64,000 nucleotides of DNA from Sipunculus nudus (Eukaryota > Annelida > Sipuncula > Golfingiida > Sipunculidae), in assembly GCA_026874595.1 (NCBI GenBank), contig CM049315.1, forward strand, positions 18,249,664 to 18,313,663. Reading direction: 5' to 3'. This document shows positions 20,533 through 31,640 of this stretch, piece by piece (within the stretch, counting starts at the first letter, position 1; each line of letters begins with the position of its first letter). The notes under the pieces are model-generated. The model saw only the letters and a list, made by a program, of their open reading frames with translations, made no database searches and had not been told where the DNA came from. The position numbers and the translations under genes were made by a program.

Positions 20533-21283
20533 GTGAGTAATGAAGGAGTTCTGTCATCCTGTTGTCATAACACAGGTTGTTATAGGGTATCTAAGTTTTA
20601 AATGTACAAAAATATTTAAAATTTCACGTATAACCTCCAGTAAAAGTTTGACAAAAAGAAAAAGAAACACGTTTTATAGACATGTTTACTACTCCATGTA
20701 ATGAAATTTACGTAAGTTTAAATATATGAAATTAGCAAAAATGTTTAAGATGTTTATAAATTGTTAAGAAAAGTTTTATCTTTCAAAATTGTACTTGTCA
20801 AGTGGTCACAGAGCTACAGTTTAGTTAATATAATGAATTACAGAAACAGTATGTAGACAGTGTATGGTGCATTTATGTCTACCTTTACGTAAGGAAGACG
20901 AGAACATATACACAGGTAATACACCGTTTGCTGGACTGAGGTGCTCAGCACACGGCATGCCTGTAATCGGTCAGTGTTAAGCAACCTTGCTCTATCCCAA
21001 GCCTAACAAAGGAATTAATCAGCTGTGACTGAAACTTGCCGGCTGATTCATAAGCTCGTAATTATCATACCTGATCACATCAAGTCCACAGAAAACGGAA
21101 ACCCTCTCTTGATTAAAAGAAAAATTAAATAGGACCGTTCACAAGAAAGTTTTTAAGGTTTTTACCGGTTATCACGTAGTGCCTGCAAATGGTGGAAGGG
21201 GTCATTAGACAGGACAGCATTCGATGTGCCTACTTTTAGGAGATATTAAGAAAAATAGAATAAATGGGCCGACTAGACAGGAA
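20533..21283. other. CYFIP intron F-G, first part
   Basis: Unique-looking AT-rich intron sequence; no gene or known repeat was recognised before the H4 element that starts at 21284. Confidence 0.5.
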
Positions 21284-24200
21284 TTTTTAGCTCAACTGAC
21301 TATAAGTCATCTGAGCTATAGTCGTGGTCCATTGTCCGTCGTCCGTCCGTCCGTAGATGTGGCACGTTTTGATACCGTAAGACCTAGGAATCCAAAATTC
21401 GGCATCATGTTAGATGTCCCCAAGCCAAAAACTGGGTCTTTGCGACTTCATTCTACGAGAAATAAAGAAAAAACCTCAATTTTTTTTTAAAAACCTATTT
21501 TTACACTTCAGGACTGCCTAATATCTAAACCTCTCATCTGTTTTTAGCTCAGCTGACTATAAGTCATCTGAGCTATAGTCGTGGTCCATTGTCCGTCGTC
21601 CGTCCGTCTGTCCGTCCGTCCGTCCGTTCGTCCGTCCGTCCGTAGATGTGGCACGTTTTGAAACCGTAAGACCTAGGAATCCAAAATTCAGCATAGTGTT
21701 AGATGTCCCCAAGATCTCCTACCAAGCCGAAAACTGGGTCTTTGCGACTTCGTTCCTTTGAGAAATTAAGGAAAAACCTCAATTTTTTATTAAAATCCTA
21801 TTTTCACACTTCAGGACTGCCTCATATCAAAACCACTCATCTGTTTTTTCTCATATTTACCATAAATATTCCTCTATATAGTTCCTATGTACATGCCAGA
21901 GATTAAGTCTGTAAAGTATAAATTCTTTAAGTTGTGGGCCCAAACATATTGGACTTTGTAAAAAATCAGGAAAAATAATAACTCACTTAACATGAAAAAT
22001 TTTGAAACTAGAGTCTATTTTTTCAAGTATATAACTATGTTTAATTAAGATTCAATTGTTTACCCAAAATTAGATCTGAATTTTGTAAATTTTTTAAGTT
22101 ATTAGCATAAAAAAAAAATCAGTACCTTAAATTTTGCCCAACTTTGACCATGGCACGTTTTTTTCCTGTAAGCACCATTGATTTAATTTTTACAGCATGT
22201 AAACATAAATATTTAGTTTGTCTTTAAACTGAAATTTGGAAATAAAAGCTTGAAAATTAAGCTAGTTATTGATTTTTTTTCTGTAGTCACTTGCTTTGAT
22301 TACAGATGCAGGGTCCCACTCCAGGTCACTGGAAGTCAGCTATGCCAGGGTTTCTGATTTGTTACAGTCACTGGGGGAGATCCCCTGCTGTGACAGGTGT
22401 ACAGTTATTCTCATATCACCACCCCAATCATCCCCCCCCCCCCCCCCCCCCCCCCCCCGCAAACCCAACCCACCAAGTGTTATGCAGTAATTGTTATTGT
22501 TTTCACTGTATCTCCTTAATTGTAATGCTGTTTCCACTCAGATATGCAAAAACTTTCCTTGAAAAAATAATTCAAGGTGTAATCCAGAAGATGCAATGTT
22601 GTGTAATGTAGCATTTTTAAAGAAATCAATTTTCTTTTAAATGATTTTAACAAATATAAAGGAACCCATCAGTATGCTTAAATTATTTTTAAAATATGAA
22701 GTACATTATGGATAAATAAAGACACAATTAAAAATTGTGAAATCTAAATCAAGTATTATTTTTAGATATTTATTGTTTTGCAGATTTAAAAGATATATTT
22801 TTGCGGTAAAAAATAAATAAACATTTGTATGCATGATGTGGTGTTATCTGACAAGATTGAGATTTATGATGATGCAATTGAGAATTATAAATCAACTTTT
22901 ATATTCAGATATATATGTTAAATTGGAAATGTATAGAAATATAAACTTAAATTAGAAAATAATTGATGTGATAAAAAAATCAGGATTTAATACAAACATT
23001 TCTTCATTATTTTCCAGCCTCAGCAGAATTTGAGATCAGGCTTTGTTTGCCCTGTTTTATGATGTTAATTAGCTATATTTCAACTGTATACATTTCATAA
23101 ATAAAATACATATATATTCAATAATATATATTATACAAAAAAATAGATCCAATTGAACAAATGTGTAAACTACTGAAATGTCAACAGTTAATCGAAAAAC
23201 CAACTAATGGTCATGGTAATAGTACAGATCATTTGTTCACAAACTGCTCACATGCTTTAGTTTCAACATTAGGAAACACATGGTCAGGTCACAAAATATT
23301 TTTTGCAACAATTTCTTGCTCATCAATACAAACCAATCATATAAACCAACCATGGCCTTTATTACCTCTTCCTCTTACACTTTATCTCCATTAGATATTA
23401 TTTTAGATTTTTCACCTTCAAGGTTAACGTCAGCTGAGCACAGTGACCCATAGGTCCCTTGTTCCTCATATTTACCATAAATATTCCTCTATATAGTTCC
23501 TATGTAAATGCCAGAAATTAGGTCTGTATTATATAATTTAAAAAAGTTATGGGCTCAAACATAATGCATTTTGTAAAAAATCAGGAAAGATATTTGATCA
23601 ATTAACACAAAACTTGTTAAAGCTTAGGACTTTTTTTCAGTAATATATCTTTAATTAATGAAAATTTAATCTTTTCTTATAAGTACATTTGATTTAATTT
23701 TCACAGCCTGTTTACATATGGATTTAATCTGATGAATTTTGAAATTTGAAAGGATAAGCTTAAAAAATAGTCTAGCTATTGAGTTTTTTATAAGCCTTAA
23801 TGTGTTTTTATTTTCTAGCATCATGACCCTACTTTTGTTACCTGGTAATCCAAAAATTGGCATAATGTTAGATGTAATAGTAAATATTCATATTCTTCCA
23901 TACATTTCCCATGTACATACCAAAATTTAGGTCAGTATTGCATAATTTGTTGAAGTTATGGGCCAAAACGTAATGCACCTTGTAAAAAATCAGGATATAT
24001 TTTTACTCACCTAACAGAATGGCTGAGACTTTTTTTCAGGGATATAATTTCATTTTATCAATATTCAGTTGATTCAAAAATTAGATCTGAAATTTGCAAT
24101 TTTATATATATATAAATATAAAATCAGTACCTTAAATTTTGCCCAACTTTGGCCACAGCACGATTTTTTCCTGTAAGTACTGTCTATGTTATTTTCACAG

Positions 24201-25190
24201 CATGTACACATAAGGATTTAATCTGTTAAAATCTGAAATTTGAAAAATAAAAGCTGCAAAATTAGGCTAGTTATTGAATATTTTTTGGAGGCTCTTGTTG
24301 TATTCCCTTACATTGTCAAGCAGTCCACTTTGGTCACTGTAGGTCATTCAGTGCAGCTCTATGCTCCCCAGGCTGTTATGTAATCCCATCACTCTGGCAA
24401 GCCCTCTCTCTTGTTGAGCTTGATCAGGCTGCCAGCATAAATACCACAGGGAGCCTTTCTCTCCCCCCCCCCCCACCCCCACTCCCACCCCATTCTGTTG
24501 ACAGACCTGTACTCTAAACAAGATGAATCTTATAATTTCACATTTTTTCAGCGATGAACAGTAACAACAGAGACCCCTCCCCAACCCACCCCTTTGATAC
24601 ACAGGACTTATAAACAAGACAAAGCTTATAATTTTAATGTTAAATAAATTCTTTTTGTTCAGACTTGGACAATTTTGATTTTTTTAAAGAAAAAAATGTT
24701 CAGGAATTTAATCCTAATATTCAAATGTGATAAAATATTAGGACCTAATGTAAATGCTAACTGACAATATTAAAGAAGATATAAATACTTGGTAGCATTT
24801 CATTCATATCTCTTGTTGACGGGGCCTAGGTGTGAATAACACTGTTAAACTTAGTTTTTAAAATTAGGAATATTGGTCAAACTTTGTGGGATTAATTTTT
24901 AACTCATATGGCCATATATTTAACTTTTGAAAACTTAATTACCTTCACACATTATTTGTTTATGGAATGGAACTTTTATATGACACCGTAGGTTTCATTT
25001 ATTACACAGTCCATGTGCTTTAGCTCATGTCCATTATTCTATAATTTACAGAGTTTCATTTAAGCTGGGCCATTTTCTCTTAGCTTTTCAAATGGTAATA
25101 TACATTGAAAAACCATAAGAAATAAAAATATTTTGCAGGTACTAATATTTTCCAAAATTCAGCTGAGTGACGTGACCCATGGGACCCTTG
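21284..25190 (+). mobile_element. Family H4 Helitron-like element, split by a second H4 copy
   Basis: Starts TTTTTAGCTCAACTGACT, with the CCGT run at about 21340. Its interior is broken after CTCATCTG at 21540 and resumes at 23462 with CTCATATTTACCATAAAT, which follows the same motif uninterrupted near 21841. It ends CAGCTGAGTG, hairpin, CTTG at 25187-25190. Confidence 0.75.
21541..23461 (+). mobile_element. Family H4 element inserted in another H4 element
   Basis: Begins TTTTTAGCTCAGCTGACTAT with a 5' hairpin to CATCTGAGCT and a long CCGT microsatellite (21592-21650). The AT-rich interior includes a C tract (22432-22458). It ends with CAGCTGAGCA, a GACCCATAGGTCC near-palindrome and CTTG at 23458-23461. 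No coding frame of note. Confidence 0.75.
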
Positions 25191-25773
25191 TCTTAAAATT
25201 AGCAGGAAATAATGTGCAGCAGTTATATACAACTATTGACAATATGCAGAAAATGGCATGTCATATTAAAGGCCCACTTATTCACACAACTGTAGTCAGC
25301 AATATTCGGAATAAGTGTTTTTACATTCACATCCAGGGTTATGCAAATGTCTTATAAGCCAATGAAAAGTAGTGCCTTGGTAACCGTGGTTATGAAACAT
25401 TGGAACTGGTGTTTTTTTTTCTTTTCGTGTCAGAACTACCACTTTGCACAATAGAAATTTAATTTTGTATTTTTACTTTAAATTTCACCCGAATTGTTGA
25501 AAAAAGGAAATGTTTTCAGTTTTAAGTAATTTTTTATATTTTTTTTTAAGAACATATGTAGTCATTTCAGGGGGCCTTGTTTTTGCAACATAAGGATAAA
25601 CTGAATGAATGGACGACAGAATATTTATAAATCATGTAGTTTTACTAATAAATTGACTGGAAAAGTAATTCAGCACATATATAATATATACCATTCATAA
25701 AATATGGCATTCATAAAATAGTAAAAAAAACAATTTTATGTACTTTTATTTGAAGTTCATCAGCCAGCAATAA
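25191..25773. other. CYFIP intron F-G between elements
   Basis: AT-rich sequence with no recognised gene. It is bounded by the H4 3' end and the TIR element at 25774. Confidence 0.45.
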
Positions 25774-26855
25774 TACCGTATTTATTCTAATTTGGCGACC
25801 ACTTAAAAATAATTAATTTTCCCAGAGGTCGAGACAATAGAGGATATTTGAAAATTATCTTCCTGCAGAATTTGCGGTGGTCGAGATTTTAGAGGCACGC
25901 GGTTTAATAACCTTCCCTAGAGCCGCAGAGCCGCTCTGACACTCGAGCGGTCATAAGAATTGAGTGATAATTTGGTCGTTTATAAGTTTGTTTTGTTAGC
26001 TAAACAGGATTTCCTACAAACGGGCTTCCAACCGTCACATGAATTACACGGTGTCCGCAAATGATTAATGAAACTGAGCTCAATCATTTTACAAAATGAT
26101 CACTACTTCGCGTATAGGTACGATGACATAGACGGCAACTCATGCAACTACCAGTTGTTTCAAGTTAACCCACCAGGCGGCGATATCGGTGGCCTGAAAA
26201 GGGACAAGCAGATAACCAAGTTGGAAGAAGACTTTATAAAAAATAACTGCCAATTATCAGATAAATTTTATTTGCATAATACGTAATAAATATAGGAAAG
26301 TAAAGCCGCGTTAAAATATGTACGACCGGAATGGTCCTAGCTGGCGTGCCCTCGATCAGGCCCTGTTTTGTATACGCAGTCACCCATCCAAAAACTAACC
26401 GGGGTCGTTTAAACTTAACTTAGATGACCGGTCCAACTGTGTCACAGTTGTTCCACCACGCAAGCTTCCCCGTACTTGGTAAATATTATTGCTAATTATC
26501 CAACGTGAATCGCACACGAGACACGTGCGTACCAGGAATGGTACACGAGTTTGCTTCGTCACGGACACCCATTTGGAACTTGAACGCTTTATCATGTTTA
26601 TATATTATGAAAAACGCATCTTTGTATCTTCAAAAATTTTATTGCAAACAAGTTTGATGTGGATGCTCAGTGTAATAAGAATCTAGTCAGATACAAACTG
26701 CGGTGCCCGTGAGAGACGGAGGCATTACACCTTAACATCGTCGACAGAAAACATCGTCAGCAGTCGCGAAATTAGTCATTTTAGAAATTATGCTTTCAAA
26801 ATATTTTTTGGGGTCGAGAAATAAGAGGGATCGCCAAATTGGAATAAATACGGTA
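25774..26855. mobile_element. TIR element with TA target, carrying a 5S-rRNA-like segment
   Basis: Long imperfect terminal inverted repeats: TACCGTATTTATTCTAATTT then GGCGACC on the left, and the inverse GGATCGCCAAATTGGAATAA then ATACGGTA on the right. TA at both ends is consistent with a Tc1/mariner-type TA duplication. The interior has higher GC than its surroundings and a 72-codon frame (26068-26286) with no recognised domain. A stretch on the - strand near 26372-26440 resembles the internal promoter region of 5S rRNA. Confidence 0.7.
26372..26440 (-). ncRNA. 5S-rRNA-like relic within a TIR element
   Basis: Read on the - strand, GGTTAGTTTTTGGATGGGTG matches the 5S box C consensus GGTTAGTACTTGGATGGGAG, and AAGTTAAGTTTAAACGACCC lies at the place of box A AAGCTAAGCAGGGTCGGGCC. 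The 5' and 3' ends of a full 5S are not present, so this is a relic or a 5S-derived SINE head rather than a functional gene. Confidence 0.45.
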
Positions 26856-26911
26856 ACTACAGATGAAATTGGCCACCAGCTGCCATCAAGATTTTATCTG
26901 ACCATGTGAGA

Positions 26912-27900
26912 TTTTAGCCCTCAGCCTTAGAGGTTGAAGGGCTATTGTTGTCACCCAAGCCGTCCTCCATCAGTCAATCCGGCATGTGTTAACATTTACC
27001 TTGTGAGTGGGATGTCTCGAAAAGGCTTGACTGTAGGAATTTTATTTCTTCGGTCCTGATGTATATTTACAAAATCTCGGTCAAGTTTGAAGATGGGTGA
27101 CCTTGACTTATTTTTCAACATTTTAGAGTGAATTATAGAAAAAAACTGGCATGTGTTAACATTTACCTTGTAAGCAGGGTATCTTGAAAAGGATTTACCA
27201 TAGGAATTTTATTTCATTGGTGCTGATGTATATTAACAAAATCTTGGTCAAGTTCAAAGATTGGTAAACTTGACTTATTTTTTGACGTTATAGAGAGAAT
27301 TATAGAAAAAAAAACTAAGAAGCTTATTTCTCAGGAACCAGCATGTGGAATGTTATAAAACATGCTGTGATAATTGGCTCTGATGGTCTGTAACTGCTGC
27401 AGGAGTTTGGGGGTACCACCTCCAATTTCTGATTTTAAAAGAATTTTTATTGGATTTTTCAAGTTTGGCCTTGTGAGCGGAATATCTCCAAAAGTATTCA
27501 ACAAAGCAGTTTCATTTCTTCGATGCTGATACATGTCAACAAAATCTTGGTCAAGTTCGAAGATGGATGACCTTGACCTACTTCTCAAGGTCACACAGCT
27601 TATGATAGAAAAAATTTAGGAGCTTATTTCTCAGGAACCACTGGATGGATTGTTTCAGAATGTGGAATGGTCATTGGCCTTGATGATCTCTTAAGTGCTG
27701 CATGACTTACAAAGACTGGGGCCAGACTTACTAAGTTACTATATACCTCTCAAGTTCCAATTCAGAACTTGAACAAGAGACATATGTACAGATATACATC
27801 CTTGTGAGAACAAATATTACATGAATACTAGTTACTGTTACCCCCCATAAATACTGCTCTTTTGGCTGAGGGCTTTTGTCAGCTTTTGCTGATATTCTAG
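26912..27900 (+). mobile_element. Helitron-like element, family H3 (1 kb)
   Basis: The 5' end TTTTAGCCCTCAGCC forms a local palindrome with GGTTGAAGGGCT. Near the 3' end, GGCTGAGGGCTTTTG is the inverted copy of the 5' terminus, followed by the hairpin GTCAGC-TTTT-GCTGAT and ATTCTAG|T. Inside are about three diverged units of roughly 170-280 bp around AAAATCTTGGTCAAGTTCGA. No coding capacity. Confidence 0.7.
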
Positions 27901-28520
27901 TTGATCATTGGCACCATGAATTTGTGGATTATCTTGAACCACAAAAACCACAAAAATAAAATCCCAACTAATATTTCTGAATCTACAGTGTCAGCCTTCA
28001 GGTACCTGTTACTTTACATGTAAAACCCTTTGTGATAGTAGAGGTTGTGTCCCAAACTGAAGACAGATTGCTTATCCATACCCTCCCATTTCTACTGATA
28101 ACTTTGTAGATATTGTGCCAAAGGGCAAAGAATTTAACCTTAAATGAAAATATAATTTGTGTTATATTCGTATTTATGTGACAAATGAATTATAGGCCAA
28201 AACTAAAGTGTGTGTTCAATTGGGTGGATTGCCTTGTTCTGGATTACAAATGTAGCTTTGTAGCTTTGAGCCAAATTTTAGCAGAGTGCACTGAAACCAA
28301 AAGTATTCTGAGAGCTCTTTAGAGATGGTCCCATGAGAGCTCTTTAGAGATGGTCCCATTGACCATCATCTGTCTGTCTGGTTGTCTATTTATAGCACAT
28401 ATCAGAACTGTTAGACCTTGAAAACTTCATGATCCCCAGGAAATCTCCTTGGAAACCTTAAATAGGTCACAGTGACTTATATTCTACAAGGGGCAAAAAC
28501 ATGATCTTGAGCAGCCTTAC
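27901..28520. other. CYFIP intron F-G between H3 and minisatellite
   Basis: Mostly plain intron sequence. A 25-bp direct duplication around GAGAGCTCTTTAGAGATGGT at 28308-28357 and decayed H4-interior text near 28360-28490 are the only features noted. Confidence 0.45.
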
Positions 28521-29450
28521 AGTCAGGGACTGTGAGGTCATCTGTCACACTAGCAGAGCCATGGGGTTATGTGTCTTACTAGCAGAACTGTGGGGTCATG
28601 TATAACACTAGCAGGACCGTGAGGTCATGTGTCACACTAGCAGGGGCATGGGGTCATCTGTCACACTAGCAGAGCCATGGGGTTATGTGTCTTACTAGCA
28701 GGACTGTGAGGTCATGTATAACACTAGCTGGACTGTGAGGTCATTTGTCACACTAGCAGGGGCATGGGGTCATCTGTCACACTAGCAGAGCCATGGGGTC
28801 ATGTATAACACTAGCAGGGCCATGGAGTCATGTGTCACACTAGCAGGACTGTGAGGTCATGTGTCACACTAGCAGGGGCATGGGGTCATCTGTCACACTA
28901 GCAGAGCCATGGGGTCATGTATAACACTAGCAGGGCCATGGAGTCATGTGTCACACTAGCAGGGCCATGGGTCATGTGTCACACTAGCAGGACCGTGAGG
29001 TCATGTGTCACACTAGCAGGGGCATGGGGTCATGTGTCACACTAGCAGAGCCATGGGGTTATGTGTCTTACTAGCAGGACTGTTGGGTCATGTATAACAC
29101 TAGCAGGACTGTGAGGTCATTTGTCACACTAGCAGGGGCATGGGGTCATCTGTCACACTAGCAGAGCCATGGGGTCATGTATAACACTAGCAGGGCCATG
29201 GAGTCATGTGTCACACTAGCAGGACTGTGAGGTCATTTGTCACACTAGCAGGGGCATGGGGTCATCTGTCACACTAGCAGAGCCATGGGGTCATGTATAA
29301 CACTAGCAGGGCCATGGAGTCATGTGTCACACTAGCAGGACTGTGAGGTCATTTGTCACACTAGCAGAGCCATGGGGTTATGTGTCTTACTAGCAGGACT
29401 GTGGGGTCATGTATAACACTAGCAGGACTGTGAGGTCATTTGTCACACTA

Positions 29451-29988
29451 TAGTCCGTTTCATCCCCTCATGTCCACCTGTTTTTTGCTATGAAAATTTT
29501 TAATAGGAACATTTCAAGGGAAACAATTATAGTGTAAAGGAGAGGATTACAGAACCTAATTTTCAACAAGGTAACTGAATTCCTACCTTATACCTTATTT
29601 GAGTAACAGAATTTTCTGAAAATATGAGAAATCAGTCTACATTTTACAACATATGAGACCCACTTATGGCGGTCAAGGTCATTGGTCACATGCAAAAACA
29701 GCCTCAGCTGACAGCTGCTGATTGGATGATCTCATGTAAACACTCTAAAAAATATAAACAGCTAAAACAAAGATGGCTACTTTTGGAGGGACACACCACA
29801 TCTGCCAGATCATGATAAAGAGACTAAAATGTTGTGAAACATAAATGGGGGATTTATTGTAAAATTCTAAACTGCCATATTAGGTTGTCACTTCCATATG
29901 TTGTTTTCTTGGAAAATATTGAAAAATATTAACTTTTAAGTAAATCATCTACAAAAAACAGGTGGACAGCAGGTGGTGAAATGGACTA
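29451..29988. mobile_element. Tc1/mariner-type MITE in the 29-bp minisatellite
   Basis: The 538-bp element begins TAGTCCGTTTCATCCCCTCA and ends with its inverse, with about 38 bp of terminal inverted repeats including CCACCTGTTTTTTG. The repeat unit CACACTAGCAG is split with TA duplicated on both sides (29449-29450 and 29989-29990). No transposase frame. Confidence 0.88.
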
Positions 29989-30294
29989 TAGCAGAGCCAT
30001 GGGGTTATGTGTCTTACTAGCAGGACTGTGGGGTCATGTATAACACTAGCAGGACTGTGAGGTCATTTGTCACACTAGCAGGGGCATGGGGTCATCTGTC
30101 ACACTAGCAGAGCCATGGGGTCATGTATAACACTAGCAGGGCCATGGAGTCATGTGTCACACTAGCAGGGCCATGGGGTCATGTGTCACACTAGCAGAGC
30201 CATAGGGTCGTGTGACTTACTAGCAGGGCCATGGGGTCATATGTCACACTAGCAGGACTGTGAGGTCATGTGTCACACTAGCAGGGGCATGGTT

Positions 30295-30867
30295 AGCTGT
30301 GACAACCCGACTCAGTAGGCAATCGGATAAATGGGCTGGTAAGCCTACTCGAGTCGTGATACTAATAATATGGAGGAATGTATAGCAGTGGTCTTGCATC
30401 TGGATGCTTTCATATTGTGGAAAACGGCCCATATCTTCAATATTATGCTTGGAATGGTGAATAAAATCAATAGTATATAAGTGGGCTCGCACCCCAAACT
30501 AAAAACACCGTCTCAATGGACACTGTGTCGCCTGCAAGTTGCCTGCGTCCTGTAACCCGTGCGAGCCATGCTTGTGTTCATGCGGTCATAAATTCAACAA
30601 ACATGCCGAGGGGTTTACCAATGTGCTGGGTTAAACAGGAACTTTTCTCGCTCATATTTGGTATTATTAGAAAATACACAAAAAATGCTATCGAATGGTC
30701 TGGTTTATGTTGATTGACAGTGTACCTGTAGCCCATGAAGCGTTGTCAGAAATGACGAAAATATTTGCATCTTCATAAGGCCTTATAATGCGATCCTCAG
30801 ACGTAGATGTCATGACACTGTGGCGGTAGTAATCTGGTTGTAATGCCAGAGGGTCAATATGACGCTA
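30295..30867. mobile_element. Unclassified insertion with 10-bp target duplication
   Basis: The 573-bp segment is flanked by GGGCATGGTT on both sides (30285-30294 and 30868-30877), a duplication of minisatellite sequence. Ends are only weakly inverted (TAGCTGTGAC and GTCATATTGA-like). A 9-10 bp duplication fits a Mutator-like element, but no long terminal repeats are seen. Small frames within it (82 codons -, 65 codons +) match no family known to me. Confidence 0.6.
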
Positions 30868-30972
30868 GGGCATGGTTTCATGACACACTAGCAGGACCAT
30901 GGGGTCATCTGTCACACTAGCAGGGCCACAAGGTCATCTGTCACACTAGCAGAGCCATGGGGTCATGTATAA

Positions 30973-31244
30973 GTTATCCCTTTACTGTTTACAAGCCACT
31001 AAAGAGCACTCTAAATGGGCAACTAGAATGCCATGATATGTATAGATTCTTTCAGGACAAAAATATTGCATATTATTTCTAAGTTTCAATGATTTTCAAT
31101 AATCTTCAGCAAACCCTCTTAGTGGGAACTGTTGAAAATTTGATAAAGATACAAAAAAAGTTTGAAAAGATATAGCTGTTAGTGTAAATATAAATAGTGT
31201 CATAATTTGTCGGAAATCTAAAATAAATGTGAACAGTAAAGGGA
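30973..31244. mobile_element. MITE with TAA target duplication
   Basis: The 272-bp element starts GTTATCCCTTTACTGTT and ends AACAGTAAAGGGA. Minisatellite text TGTATAACACTAG is split with TAA duplicated (30970-30972, 31245-31247), the 3-bp target type of PIF/Harbinger transposons. Confidence 0.75.
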
Positions 31245-31640
31245 TAACACTAGCAGGGCCATGGGGTCATGTGTCACAGTAGAAGCAACTGAGGTCATGT
31301 ATAACACCAGCAGGGCCATGGGATCATGTATGACCATGTGGTCAGGTGTCACATCAAATGACCACAGGGTCATGGGTCACACTAGCAGCACCATGAGGTC
31401 ATGTACTACACTAACAGACCAAAGGGTCATATGGCACACTTGGAGGGTCATGCAGTCTTGTGTTGCACTAACAGAACCATACAGTTGTATAAAACAGCAT
31501 CAGGCCATTCTGTTATGTTCGCATATTGTAAATAAAACATAGTTATATTTAAAAACCATAAATATATATTTAACACCTAGAATTACAATGCCTAGCTCCA
31601 CACCTTGTGAATGCTTCATACTGAGGTAAAACATGCATCT

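Larger units (their letters stand above)
28521..31510. repeat. Minisatellite of about 29-bp units with three transposon insertions
   Basis: Units read GTCACACTAGCAGGGCCATG then GGGTCATGT with variants (AGGACTGTGAG, AGGGGCATGG, TATAACACTAG). A four-unit higher-order block of about 116 bp recurs at least four times between 28730 and 29340. Three non-repeat segments interrupt it (29451-29988, 30295-30867, 30973-31244), each with terminal features of a transposon, after which the same repeat resumes. ORFs here are repeat artefacts. Confidence 0.92.

Noticed and set aside
26068-26286. 72-codon ORF inside the TIR element as a transposase remnant
   Set aside because: No DDE-type residues or known transposase motif could be seen, so it was not annotated as coding.
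30295-30370. A possible tRNA or SINE head at the left end of the insertion in the minisatellite
   Set aside because: A and B boxes could not be placed at proper spacing, and no poly-A tail or SINE tail repeat is present.
28521-31510. Regularly spaced repeats that might suggest a CRISPR array
   Set aside because: The repeat is contiguous, without unique spacers, in a eukaryotic intron; it is a minisatellite.
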